The notes beneath the pieces were generated by a model. That model made no database searches and was not told where the DNA came from. It saw only the letters and a list, made by a program, of their open reading frames with translations. A program made the translations under genes and the position numbers. Shown here one piece after another: positions 21,153 to 29,995 of a stretch of 64,000 nt of DNA (its first letter is position 1; each line of letters starts with the position of its first letter). The DNA lies in NCBI RefSeq assembly GCF_004137685.1, contig NZ_QYBB01000001.1, forward strand, positions 62,001 to 126,000, given 5' to 3'. The DNA comes from Lichenibacterium minor (lineage in GTDB: Bacteria; Pseudomonadota; Alphaproteobacteria; Rhizobiales; Beijerinckiaceae).

Positions 21153-21713
21153 ATGATGATGAACGTCTCGTCGGTTTCCAGCGCCAACGTTTCGGCTGCG
21201 GCCGCCAGGGCATCGGCCGCCACAAGGGCGGTGCCGACGGCGGCCACCGCGGCGGCGAGCACGGCGACGTCCGCGGGCCCGGCCGCCATCACGGGTGCCA
21301 CGCCCGTCGGCGCCGTCGCCCCCGTGGCGGCCGTCACCGGCGCCGACACTGGCGCGACGGGCACCCCGGCGTCGGACGGTTCGAGCACGGGCGGCGTCGC
21401 CGATCAGACCGGCACCGCCGCGACGTCCGGCGCGGCGCCCAAAGGCGGCGCCCCGGCCGGAAAGGCCGCGGGGAGCGGATCGTCGCCGGCCGCCGCGGCG
21501 ACGGGCGGGCTGGTCCAGACGGGCAGCGGCGAATACACCGCCGCCTCGGTGGCGGCCGACCAGAAGGACGCCGACGCCCTCGGCCTGATCAGGCAGAAGG
21601 ACGGCAATTACGCCGCCAAGCGCGCCGACCAGGATGCAGCGCCGAAATCCGCGGCGGCGATGAGTTCGGCCGGCGTGCAGGCCGCCCTCAGCACCCTCAC
21701 GCTCGGCGGCTGA
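21153..21713 (+). CDS. Ala/Gly/Ser/Thr-rich low-complexity protein, unknown
   Basis: 186 aa, mostly Ala, Thr, Gly and Ser, without recognisable fold or membrane helix. Only the C-terminal ~60 residues look structured (QTGSGEYTAASVAADQKDADALGLI...), with a near-terminal GVQAALSTLTLGG. Three consecutive ATG codons open the frame; the first follows a CAGGG site closely. Codon use stays GC-rich and in frame to a clear stop, which supports a real gene, but low-complexity GC-rich sequence can mimic coding. No function is proposed. Confidence 0.6.
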   Translation: MMMNVSSVSSANVSAAAARASAATRAVPTAATAAASTATSAGPAAITGATPVGAVAPVAAVTGADTGATGTPASDGSSTGGVADQTGTAATSGAAPKGGAPAGKAAGSGSSPAAAATGGLVQTGSGEYTAASVAADQKDADALGLIRQKDGNYAAKRADQDAAPKSAAAMSSAGVQAALSTLTLGG

Positions 21714-21743
21714 TCCCGCGGAAGGCGCGCCGGCGGCGCGGCG

Positions 21744-22673
21744 TCAGGCGATGTCCGACCGGGTCCACAGGCCGCGGCGGGGCGGCGTGCCCACCACGCG
21801 GTACAGCGCCGGCTGGGCCGTCCCGATGCCGACGTGCCACAGCTTGCGCCAGCCCGGGACGGACAGCCGCGCCGCCCACGGGTCGGGTGAGAACCGGACG
21901 CGGCGGCCGATCTCGCGATAAACGCGCAGCGCGGTCGCGACCGCCCAGGCCGAGCGCCACGGCAGCCGCGCGATGCCGACCCGCGCCGACGCGTAGTAGC
22001 GTTCCGCGAGTTCGAGCAGAGCGTGCGTGGCTTCGATCACGGCGCGCCGGTTGGCCGGGTCGAGCACGAAATCGGCCCCGACGGCGTCCCGGCCGAAGAG
22101 CTCGGCGGGCAGGTACACCCGGCCGATGCGGGCGTCGTCCATCACGTCGCGGGCGATGTTGGTGAGCTGGAACGCGAGGCCCAGGTCGCAGGCGCGGTCG
22201 AGCACCGCCCGGTCGTCGGGGTCGACCCCCATGATCACCGCCATGGTGACCCCCACCGCGCCGGCGACGCCGTAACAATAGCCCAGCAGGTCGTCTAGCG
22301 TGCCGTATCGGCGGTCCTCGACGTCCATGCGGAAGCCGTTCAGGATGTCGAGCGGCAGCCGCTCGGGGATGCGGTGCTTGGCGGCCACGCGGGCGAAGGC
22401 CGCGAAGGCGGGGTCGTCCTGCGGCACGCCGGCCATCGCGTCGCGGGTGCGCCGTTCGAGCATCGCCAGGCGCTCGGCCGGCGTGCCCTCCTGTTCGACG
22501 CGGCCCATGCCGCCCGCCTGCCCGTCGATGACGTCGTCGCAGTGGCGGCACCAGGCGTAGAACAGGCGGGCGCTGTCGCGCGTGCCGGGAGCGAACAGGC
22601 GCGCCGCCGCGGCGAAGCTCTTCGAGCCGGCCTCGATCGACTGCCGGCTCGCCTCGGAAACGGCGTCGCTCAT
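21744..22673 (-). CDS. crtB: Phytoene synthase
   Basis: 309 aa trans-isoprenyl diphosphate synthase (head-to-head) joining two geranylgeranyl diphosphates into phytoene, the first committed carotenoid step. Aspartate motifs: DDVID at 46-50 and the second motif NIARDVMDD at 172-180. The ATG overlaps the crtI stop (ATGA). It is the last gene of the leftward crtY-crtI-crtB group. Length is normal. Confidence 0.95.
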   Translation of the reverse strand: MSDAVSEASRQSIEAGSKSFAAAARLFAPGTRDSARLFYAWCRHCDDVIDGQAGGMGRVEQEGTPAERLAMLERRTRDAMAGVPQDDPAFAAFARVAAKHRIPERLPLDILNGFRMDVEDRRYGTLDDLLGYCYGVAGAVGVTMAVIMGVDPDDRAVLDRACDLGLAFQLTNIARDVMDDARIGRVYLPAELFGRDAVGADFVLDPANRRAVIEATHALLELAERYYASARVGIARLPWRSAWAVATALRVYREIGRRVRFSPDPWAARLSVPGWRKLWHVGIGTAQPALYRVVGTPPRRGLWTRSDIA

Positions 22674-24247
22674 GCGGGAGCGATCCCCGCCGCCGCCATG
22701 GCCTCGGCGGGCCCGACGGGCGCGGCGAAGCCGGCGTCGGCCAGCATCAGCGAGGCGGTGGCCTTGGCGGATCCCACCACGCCCGGCACGCCCGCGCCGG
22801 GATGCGTGCCGGCGCCGGTGAAGTAGAGGCCCTCGATCTTCCCATCGCGGTTGTGCGGCCGGAACCAGGCGCTCTGCGTCAGGATCGGCTCCAGCGAGAA
22901 GGCGGAGCCGTGGTGGCTGTTCAGCTCGTCGCGGAACTCGAAGGGCGTCAGCATGCGCGAGGTGACGAGGTCGCGCTTCAGGTTCGGGATGTAGCGCTCC
23001 TCGAGGTAGTCGAAGATGCGGTCGCGGTACTTCGGCCCCTCGACCGCCCAGTCGATGTCGGCGGTGCCGAGGTGGGGCACAGGCGACAGCACGTAATAGG
23101 CGCTGTGGCCGGGGGGCGCGAGCGAGGGATCGGTGGCGTTGGGGGCATGGAGGTAGAGCGAGAAGTCGTCGGCCAGCTTGTCGGCCCCGAAGATCTCGGC
23201 GATCAGCTCGCGGTAGCGCGGGCCGAAGCAGACCGTGTGGTGGGCCAGGCCGCGGTGGTCGCCCTTGAGGCCGAAATAGACCACGAAGAGCGACATGGAA
23301 TAGCGCTTCTTGGCGAGGCGCTTGGCCTCGTCCTGCCCGCGCGGGTCGTGGCGCAGGAGGTCGCGGTAGGTGTGCATGACGTCGGCGTTGGAGGCGACGT
23401 AGTCGGCCTCGAGGCGCGAGCCGTCTTCCAGCGCGACGCCGGTGACGCGGCCGCCTTCGGTGCGGATGTCGCGCACGGCCGCGTTCAGCCGGATGGTGCC
23501 GCCGCAGCGCTCGAACAGCGCGATCATGCCCCGGATCAGCGCGCCGGTGCCGCCCTTGGGGAACCACACGCCCCATTTGCGCTCCAGGGCGTGGATCAGC
23601 GCATAGATGGCGGAGGTGCGGAACGGGCTGCCGCCGACCAGCAGCGTGTGGAACGAGAAGGCCTGCCGGAGGTGGTCGTCCTTGATGAAGCGCGCCACGA
23701 GGTCGTAGACGTTGCGGTAGGACTCGAGCTTCACCAGCGCGGGCGCGACCTTCAGCATGGAGCGGAAGTCGAGGAACGGCACGGCGCCGAGCCCGATGTA
23801 GCCCTTGTCGAAGACCGCTTCCGAGAAGGCCAGGAACTTCTTGTAGCCCGCGACGTCGGCGGGCGACAGCTTGGCGATCTGCCGGTCCATCTCGGCCTGG
23901 TCGTTGGCGTAGTCGAAGGTCACGCCGTCTTCCCAGCACAGCCGGTAGAAGGGGTTCACCGGCAGCAGCTCGACGTCGTCGCTCATGCGCTGGCCCGCCG
24001 CCGTCCACAGCTCCTCGAGGCAGGACGGGTCGGTGATGACGGTGGGGCCGCCGTCGAAGGTGAAGCCCTCGTCCTCGTAGACGTAGGCCCGCCCGCCCGG
24101 CTTGTCGCGCTTCTCCAGCACGGTGACGTCGAAGCCGCCGGCCTGGAGGCGGATCGCCAGGGCGAGGCCGCCGAAGCCGGAACCGACCACCACCGCCTTC
24201 GGCCGGGTGCCGTCGCGCGCGGGGGCAGGCGTGAAGGGAGCGTTCAT
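22670..24247 (-). CDS. crtI: Phytoene desaturase
   Basis: 525 aa FAD-dependent desaturase converting phytoene stepwise, probably to lycopene given the adjacent cyclase. The dinucleotide-binding motif GSGFGG is at 22-27, with EKRDKPGGRAYVYE following. The C-terminal bacterial-type phytoene dehydrogenase signature is GLYFTGAGTHPGAGVPGVVGSA. Start and stop overlap crtY and crtB respectively by 4 nt. A neurosporene-producing (three-step) activity cannot be excluded from sequence. Confidence 0.95.
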   Translation of the reverse strand: MNAPFTPAPARDGTRPKAVVVGSGFGGLALAIRLQAGGFDVTVLEKRDKPGGRAYVYEDEGFTFDGGPTVITDPSCLEELWTAAGQRMSDDVELLPVNPFYRLCWEDGVTFDYANDQAEMDRQIAKLSPADVAGYKKFLAFSEAVFDKGYIGLGAVPFLDFRSMLKVAPALVKLESYRNVYDLVARFIKDDHLRQAFSFHTLLVGGSPFRTSAIYALIHALERKWGVWFPKGGTGALIRGMIALFERCGGTIRLNAAVRDIRTEGGRVTGVALEDGSRLEADYVASNADVMHTYRDLLRHDPRGQDEAKRLAKKRYSMSLFVVYFGLKGDHRGLAHHTVCFGPRYRELIAEIFGADKLADDFSLYLHAPNATDPSLAPPGHSAYYVLSPVPHLGTADIDWAVEGPKYRDRIFDYLEERYIPNLKRDLVTSRMLTPFEFRDELNSHHGSAFSLEPILTQSAWFRPHNRDGKIEGLYFTGAGTHPGAGVPGVVGSAKATASLMLADAGFAAPVGPAEAMAAAGIAPA

Positions 24248-25395
24248 GGGGCGGTCGCCAGTGTTGTGGGCTCGCGCAGGCAGCGCAGCGCGCGGAAGAT
24301 CGGCACGGGCGGCTTTCCGGTGAGCACCCGCGCCTTGTCATAGAGGGTGGAGCGGCCCGCGTAGAAGCGTGACACGAGGTCCGGGGAGAAGTGGTAGAAG
24401 CGCTCGATCAGGCTGTAGCGCCGGTCGGGCTCGGCCGCCTTGAACAGCAGCCGGTCGAGCAGCCGGTAGAAGCCGGCATCCTTCCAGCACTGCACGGAAT
24501 GGGCGCGCGTTTCGCGGTGCAGGTTCGCGGCGCCGAGGTCGGACAGCGCGGCGACCCGGTCGGCGAGCCGCACCGCGTCGGGCAGCGAATAGCCCGTGGT
24601 GGGGTGGAACAGCGCGGCGCGCAGGCCGGAGCGGGCCACGCCGGGGCCGTCGTCCCAGAACCGCTCGATGTCGCCCCCGAGCGCGATCGGCAGCACGCCG
24701 GCCTCGTCGCGCAGCACTTCGGCGACGTCCCAACCGCGGCGGCGGGCGTAATCCAGCGTCAGCGCCCGCAGCGCGCCCTGGTCGACGTCGAGCCCGTCCG
24801 AATAATAGGTGTCCTCGATCAGCACGCGATCGGCGGCGAAGGGCAGCGTGTAGACGAAGCGGAAGCCGTCGCGCTGCGGCACGGTGGCGTCCATGATGAT
24901 GGGGTCGGCCTGCCCGTGCGGCACGGCCGTCCGCACCTCGATGCCGTAGAACTTCTGGAAGGCGACCTGCAGGTGCGGCGACGGCCGGTATCCGCGCCCG
25001 TCGATCACCGCGTCGGCGCGGATCTCCTCGCCCGACGCCAGCGTCACGCCGTCGGGACGCAGGGCCGACACCGCGGCACCGGTGCGGACGCGGTCGGCGT
25101 GGACGGCCATCACGGCGCGCATGCGCTCGGCCGAGGCGGAGCGGTAGCCCAGCGGCAGGCTGCGGTCGAGTCCGGGGAACGCCACCGCGTAGCCGGGCCA
25201 GCGCGCCGACACGAAGGGGTCCATCCAGCCCTGCTGGTCGGGCGTCAGGTCCCCGGCGTGGAACGACCAGGTGTGGTTGCCGCCGAGCTCGTCGCCCGCT
25301 TCGAGGATGGTCCAGTCGACGTCGGGCCGCATCGCCGAAAGGCGATGCGCGATGAGGCTGTTGGCGAGGCCGCCGCCGACCAGGATCAGGCGCAT
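24244..25395 (-). CDS. crtY: Lycopene beta-cyclase, CrtY type
   Basis: 383 aa flavoprotein-like cyclase adding beta-ionone rings to lycopene. N-terminal nucleotide-binding motif VGGGLANSLIA (6-16), then GNHTWSFH, and the family stretch FRFVYTLPFAADRVLIEDTYYSD. It overlaps the upstream alpha/beta hydrolase by 10 nt and crtI by 4 nt. Its presence shows that carotenoids in this organism are at least partly cyclic rather than only the acyclic spirilloxanthin/spheroidene type; later-acting crtZ or crtW genes are not in the window. Confidence 0.94.
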   Translation of the reverse strand: MRLILVGGGLANSLIAHRLSAMRPDVDWTILEAGDELGGNHTWSFHAGDLTPDQQGWMDPFVSARWPGYAVAFPGLDRSLPLGYRSASAERMRAVMAVHADRVRTGAAVSALRPDGVTLASGEEIRADAVIDGRGYRPSPHLQVAFQKFYGIEVRTAVPHGQADPIIMDATVPQRDGFRFVYTLPFAADRVLIEDTYYSDGLDVDQGALRALTLDYARRRGWDVAEVLRDEAGVLPIALGGDIERFWDDGPGVARSGLRAALFHPTTGYSLPDAVRLADRVAALSDLGAANLHRETRAHSVQCWKDAGFYRLLDRLLFKAAEPDRRYSLIERFYHFSPDLVSRFYAGRSTLYDKARVLTGKPPVPIFRALRCLREPTTLATAP

Positions 25396-26264
25396 GGAAC
25401 CGTCCGGTCCAGGTGGAGGCCGAGAAAGGCCGTGACCCGCGCTTCGTAATCCGATCCCGCCGCCGACGCCATGTCGACGTGCCCGGCGCCCTCGACGATC
25501 CAGAGCCGCTTGTCGCCCGGCGCGGCGTCGAACAGGGAGCGGGTTTCCGAGGGCGTCGTGAGGGGATCGGAGCCGCCGCCGATGACCAGCACGGGGCCGG
25601 GATAGCGCGCGACGGCTTCGATCGGCCGCAGATCCGCGGCGCGCAGGCCCGTCATCCCCACGCCCACGGCGGTGAGCAGGGGCGTCAGCCAGCGGGCCGC
25701 CGCGCCCGCGACGAGCCCCACCCGGTTGCGGATCGCGGCGTCGATGTCGGGGAATACCGATTCGAGCACCAGGGCGTCAGGCGGCGCGACCCGGCTCGCG
25801 AGCGCCAGCGCGGCGCCGCCGAGCGAGATGCCGATGGCGCCGACCCGCTCGCCCGGCGCGGCGGCGCGCAGCCAGGCCAGAACCGCGGCGGCGTCCTCGG
25901 CCTCGCGCCGGCCGAGCGTCACGGAAGCGCCGCCGCTTTCCCCGTGGGCGCGCAGGTCGACCGCCAGCACGGCCGTGCCGCGGCGGGCCAGCATCGCCAT
26001 GCGGGACGCCAGCGCCCGGCGGTCCGAGCGCAGGCCGTGCATCAGCACCACGGCGCCGCGGCCGGGGCTGCCGGGCGCGAACCAGCCCGCGAGCACGTAG
26101 CCGCGGCAGGCGATCGACACCGGGCCGGCGCCGAACCCGGCCGGCGGCGGGCCCACGGCGGCGCGCGACGCGCCGGTGAAGCTCCGCACCGCCACCGCGC
26201 AGGCGGTGAGGACCGAGACGGCGAAGGTGACGACGATCGCCAGGACGACGAGGAGCGGGATCAT
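25386..26264 (-). CDS. Membrane-anchored alpha/beta hydrolase
   Basis: 292 aa. An N-terminal hydrophobic helix (about residues 3-26) precedes an alpha/beta hydrolase fold: oxyanion region MHGLRSD, nucleophile elbow GISLGG with S147, and the terminal His in GAGHVDMAS. Resembles BEM46/FrsA-like serine hydrolases of unknown substrate. It overlaps the crtY start by 10 nt, so it may be co-translated with the carotenoid operon, but no carotenoid-related function is known for it. Confidence 0.85.
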   Translation of the reverse strand: MIPLLVVLAIVVTFAVSVLTACAVAVRSFTGASRAAVGPPPAGFGAGPVSIACRGYVLAGWFAPGSPGRGAVVLMHGLRSDRRALASRMAMLARRGTAVLAVDLRAHGESGGASVTLGRREAEDAAAVLAWLRAAAPGERVGAIGISLGGAALALASRVAPPDALVLESVFPDIDAAIRNRVGLVAGAAARWLTPLLTAVGVGMTGLRAADLRPIEAVARYPGPVLVIGGGSDPLTTPSETRSLFDAAPGDKRLWIVEGAGHVDMASAAGSDYEARVTAFLGLHLDRTVPCA

Positions 26265-26340
26265 GCGCGGCGCGGCGCGACGCCCGCCGCGACCCCGTCC
26301 ACCCTGGGCCGGGCGGAAATCCGGGTCGCCCGCGGCGCCC

Positions 26341-26907
26341 TCACGCGAACAGCTCCGGCCGTCGCAGCCTCAGCGTCTGCACGAGGCAGAGCGTCTTCAT
26401 GTCGTCGAGCGCGTTGGCGTCGGCCCGGTCGCGAAGCTCGGCAAGCGGCACCTCGACCACCGTGATGTTCTCGTGCTCCTCGGCGAGCCCGCCGCCCGAG
26501 CCCGTACGGTCCCGGGCGGCGTAGGGCGCGAGGAACAGGTGCATGCGCTCGGTCGACACGCCGCACATCGACCAGGTGTGGCCCGCTTCCTCCAGGCCGC
26601 CGAGGGCCACGCCGACCTCCTCCAGCGCTTCGCGGCGGGCGCAATCGGCCGGGTCCTCGCCGTCCTCGCGCAGGCCGGCCGGCGCTTCGAGGACGTCCGT
26701 CGCCCCGCCCATCAACAGCACGGGCGCGCGGGGCAGCGTCACGAGCAGCGCCACGCGCCGGTCGGGATCGTAGGGCAGCACCGCGACGGCCGGCCCATGG
26801 TCCTCGACCTCCCGGGTGAACGCCACGCCGTCGTCGCCCGACAGCGTCGCGACGCGGATCTTCAGCCAGCCGTCGTGGGCGAGCCTCGTCGAACGGATCG
26901 CGACCAT
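26341..26907 (-). CDS. NUDIX hydrolase, probable ADP-ribose pyrophosphatase type
   Basis: 188 aa. A complete NUDIX box (G-x5-E-x7-RE-x2-EE-x-G) runs from GLREDGED to ARREALEEVGV. Loops upstream and downstream (WSMCGVSTERMHLFLA) resemble the ADP-ribose or nucleoside-diphosphate-sugar pyrophosphatase group; substrate cannot be fixed. The ATG at 26907 gives MVAIRSTR; a start 15 codons upstream would overlap the neighbouring esterase gene and is less likely. Gaps of 76 nt downstream and 31 nt upstream keep it in the leftward gene train. Confidence 0.85.
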   Translation of the reverse strand: MVAIRSTRLAHDGWLKIRVATLSGDDGVAFTREVEDHGPAVAVLPYDPDRRVALLVTLPRAPVLLMGGATDVLEAPAGLREDGEDPADCARREALEEVGVALGGLEEAGHTWSMCGVSTERMHLFLAPYAARDRTGSGGGLAEEHENITVVEVPLAELRDRADANALDDMKTLCLVQTLRLRRPELFA

Positions 26908-26938
26908 GATGTCCTCGTCGGCGGGATGCCGCGCCCCA

Positions 26939-27895
26939 CTATAGGGCGGCACCGGCGCCGGGGCGACCCGGCGCGTCCGACCCGGCCAGCGCCGCGCCGA
27001 GTCCGGCCGCGATGGCGCCCAGCGCGGCGCGGGCGGCGGGGACGAGCCCTGTGAGACCGTAGAAGTGATGGATCATGCCGGGGTGGCAGCGGTGTTCGAC
27101 CGCGACGCCGGCCGCGGCGAGCCGTTCGGCGTAGAGCGCGCCCTCGTCGCGAAGCGGGTCGAACTCCGCCGTGTGGATCAGGGCGCGGGGCATGGCGGCG
27201 AGGCCGGGGCGATGCAGCGGCGACAGCCGTGGGTCTGCGGGGTCCGGCGCGCCGGGCGCGTAGTCGGCGAGGTCGCGCGCCATCATGGCGGCGTCGAGCA
27301 GGTGCCCCCGCGCGAAGGACCGGCGCGATGCCGTGGCGGGCGCCGCGTCCAGCACGGGGCACAGCAGAAGTTGCAGCGCGAGGCGCGGGCCGAGGGCGCC
27401 GGCCGCCAGCGTGGCGAGCGTGCCGCCCGCCGAATCGCCCCCCACCGCCACCCGCGCGGGATCGATGTCGAAGGCGGCCGCGCGGGCGATCACGTCGGCG
27501 GTGGCCGCCTCGGCGTCGTCGACCGCGGCGGGGAACGGATGTTCGGGCGCCAGCCGGTAGGCGACGGACACCACGCGGCATCCGGCTCCCAGAGCCAAGC
27601 TGCGGCACAGGGCGTCGTGGGTGTCGAGGTCGCCGGCGACGAACCCTCCCCCGTGGAAATAGACCAGGCCCGGCCCCGGATCCCGGGATGGGGCGTAGAG
27701 GCGGGCTTCGAGAGGTCCTTCCGCTCCCGCCACCGCGACGGGGCGGACGGACGGCAAGGCGGGCGGCGCCCCCGCCATCCGCATCAGCGCGGCGAAGCCG
27801 GCCCGACGCTCGACGGCCGACACGCTCGGCCAATCCGTCGGGCGGCTGGCACCGAGCATCGCCATGAGCCTCGCCGCTTGCGGGTCGATCGGCAC
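26939..27895 (-). CDS. Alpha/beta hydrolase fold-3 esterase/lipase (HSL family)
   Basis: 318 aa if begun at GTG 27895. Hormone-sensitive-lipase-type esterase with oxyanion motif HGGG (81-84), nucleophile elbow GGDSAGG with S155, acid Asp in EFDPLRDEG, and His in PGMIHHFYG. Typically hydrolyses short acyl esters in the cytoplasm. Start uncertain: ATG codons 10 and 12 residues later (MAML) are alternatives with a better GAGG site. Lies 19 nt after the gor stop, so likely co-transcribed. Confidence 0.88.
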   Translation of the reverse strand: MPIDPQAARLMAMLGASRPTDWPSVSAVERRAGFAALMRMAGAPPALPSVRPVAVAGAEGPLEARLYAPSRDPGPGLVYFHGGGFVAGDLDTHDALCRSLALGAGCRVVSVAYRLAPEHPFPAAVDDAEAATADVIARAAAFDIDPARVAVGGDSAGGTLATLAAGALGPRLALQLLLCPVLDAAPATASRRSFARGHLLDAAMMARDLADYAPGAPDPADPRLSPLHRPGLAAMPRALIHTAEFDPLRDEGALYAERLAAAGVAVEHRCHPGMIHHFYGLTGLVPAARAALGAIAAGLGAALAGSDAPGRPGAGAAL

Positions 27896-27914
27896 GCGGC
27901 GAGGACCGGACGCG

Positions 27915-29369
27915 TCAGGCCCCGGCCATGCCGGTGCGCTGGCGCGCGCGCGCGCTGTCGTGCAGGGCGTCGTTGATCCCGATCCCCTGCGACACGGTGC
28001 GGACGTGGCGCGCCGAGCGGGTCCGCAGGGTGACGATCTCCTCCGCCATGGTGGGGTGCACCGCCATGGTGGCGTCGAAGTCCCGCTTGGTGGCGCCCAT
28101 CCGCACCGCAACCGCGATCATCTGGATCATCTCGCCGGCCTCGGGCCCGAGGATGTGGACGCCGAGCACGCGGTCGGTGACGCCGTCCACCACCAGCTTG
28201 AACACCACCTTCTCCACCCGGCCCGACAGCGTCGCCTTCAGGGGCCGGAACCCGGCCTTGAACACGTCGACGACGTCGTAGCGCTCGCGCGCCTGGCGTT
28301 CGGTGAGGCCGAGGGAGCCGATCTCCGGGGTGCAGAACACCGCGGACGCGATGTGCTCGTGGTCGACGCTGGTCGGCCGGCCGCCGAACAGCGTGTCGGC
28401 CAGGGCGTGGCCCTCGCGCACCGCCACGGGGGTGAGGTTGACGCGGTCCGTCACGTCGCCGACCGCGTGGATGGAGGCCACGGAGCTGTGCGAGAAGGCG
28501 TCGACCTTGACGGCGCCGTGATCGTCGAGCGCCACGCCGGCCTCGGCCAGGCCGAGGTTGCGCGTGTTGGGCGCCCGCCCCGTCGCCATCAGGACCTGGT
28601 CGGCGACGAGGGTGGAGCCGTCCGGCATCAGGACCTCGACGCAGCCGTCGGAGCGCGTCAGCGCCTGCGGCAGCGTGCGCGGCAGCAGCGTGATGCCGGC
28701 CTCGCGCAGCGCGTCGGCGAGCCCGTCGCGCATGTCGTCGTCGAAGCCCGACAGGATCTGGTCGCCGCGGAACATCACCGTCACGTCGGCGCCGAGGCGG
28801 GCGAAGGCCGAGGCGAACTCCAGCCCGATATAGCCCGCCCCGACCACGACGAGGCGGCGGGGGAAGACCTTCAGGTCGAAGATCTCGTTCGACGTGATGG
28901 CGTGTTCGAGGCCGGGGATGTCCGGGTGCATCGTGGGCCGGCCGCCGGTCGCCACCAGGATGTGTTCGGCCTCGATGCGCCGTCCGTCGGCCGTCACCAC
29001 GGCGTTGGGGCCGTCGACCCTGACGCGGGACTCGACGAAGGACGCGCCGGCCTTCTCCAGGTTCTGGCGGTAGAGGCCGGACAGGCGGGTGATCTCGCCC
29101 TCCTTGGCGCGGACGAGGTCCGGCCAGTCGAAGGAGGTGGCCCCCACCGTCCAGCCGAAACCGGCCGCGTCGGCGAACTCGTCGGCGAAGCGGCTGGCGT
29201 AGACGTAGAGCTTCTTGGGCACGCAGCCGCGGATCACGCAGGTTCCGCCGATGCGGAAATCCTCGGCGACGATCACCTTGGCGCCGTGGGACGCCGCGAT
29301 CCGCCCGGAGCGGACGCCGCCGGAGCCCGCGCCGATGACGAAATAATCGACCCTGTCGGGCGTGCTCAT
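27915..29369 (-). CDS. gor: Glutathione-disulfide reductase
   Basis: 484 aa FAD/NADPH pyridine nucleotide-disulfide oxidoreductase keeping glutathione reduced. FAD motif GAGSGG (13-18), redox-active pair C44 and C49 (GGTCVIRGCVPKK), NADPH-domain motif GAGYIGLE, and C-terminal catalytic HPTMAEE. The VIRGCVPKK sequence is typical of proteobacterial Gor. Its C-terminus (SARARQRTGMAGA) extends past the usual end. Member of the leftward gene train, 42 nt after the DUF2059 gene. Confidence 0.94.
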   Translation of the reverse strand: MSTPDRVDYFVIGAGSGGVRSGRIAASHGAKVIVAEDFRIGGTCVIRGCVPKKLYVYASRFADEFADAAGFGWTVGATSFDWPDLVRAKEGEITRLSGLYRQNLEKAGASFVESRVRVDGPNAVVTADGRRIEAEHILVATGGRPTMHPDIPGLEHAITSNEIFDLKVFPRRLVVVGAGYIGLEFASAFARLGADVTVMFRGDQILSGFDDDMRDGLADALREAGITLLPRTLPQALTRSDGCVEVLMPDGSTLVADQVLMATGRAPNTRNLGLAEAGVALDDHGAVKVDAFSHSSVASIHAVGDVTDRVNLTPVAVREGHALADTLFGGRPTSVDHEHIASAVFCTPEIGSLGLTERQARERYDVVDVFKAGFRPLKATLSGRVEKVVFKLVVDGVTDRVLGVHILGPEAGEMIQMIAVAVRMGATKRDFDATMAVHPTMAEEIVTLRTRSARHVRTVSQGIGINDALHDSARARQRTGMAGA

Positions 29370-29411
29370 CCTAGAGGTCCTCGGAAGCGGCGCGGCGGGC
29401 GGAGCGTGGCG

Positions 29412-29990
29412 TCAGAACTTGTCGCCCTTCTTCTCCATCTCCTGCTGGACGCGCTTCATCATGAAGCCGGACACTTCCTGGGTCCAGGCCTGCATGGACA
29501 CGACGAGCTCGTCGAGCATCTTGGGCTGGGCCGCGACGTATTGCTTGCCGGCGGGGCTGTCGAAGAAGGCCGCCGTCGCCTTGAGGTCCTGCTCGCTCAT
29601 CGTGCGGGCGTAGATGCGCGCCGCGATGTCGAGCATTTCGCCGGACTTCGCCGTGAACTCGGGCTGGAGCTGGGCCAGCACGACGGTCAGGTCCTTCGAC
29701 AGGTCGGGACGGGTGCGCGTGACCACGATGGGGATCTGCTCCTCCAGCTGGGGCACCATGGGCTCGAAGGATCGCGCCATGCCGGACGACACGATGACCT
29801 GGCGGGCGGCGGCGAGCTTTTCGGGCGGAACGTCGGGCTGCGGCAGCGCCGGCACGGGGGTCGGCAGCGCGGGCGCCACGGGCGCCGCGGGGGCGGCCGG
29901 CGCGGGGGCCGGGGGCGTCTGCGCGGACGCCGGGGCTGCGGCGAAGGCCAGCAGCGCGACGGCGGCGGCGAGGCGGGTCTTGGGCGTCAT
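29412..29990 (-). CDS. DUF2059 secreted protein
   Basis: 192 aa. Signal peptide (about 1-23, ending ASA-Q), then a Pro/Ala-rich linker (about 24-52) and a helical DUF2059 domain with ARIYARTMSEQDLKATAAFFDSPAGKQY. DUF2059 proteins are periplasmic or envelope proteins of unknown function. It begins 5 nt after the rpiA stop, so the two genes are probably translated from one message. Confidence 0.88.
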   Translation of the reverse strand: MTPKTRLAAAVALLAFAAAPASAQTPPAPAPAAPAAPVAPALPTPVPALPQPDVPPEKLAAARQVIVSSGMARSFEPMVPQLEEQIPIVVTRTRPDLSKDLTVVLAQLQPEFTAKSGEMLDIAARIYARTMSEQDLKATAAFFDSPAGKQYVAAQPKMLDELVVSMQAWTQEVSGFMMKRVQQEMEKKGDKF

Positions 29991-29995
29991 CGACT

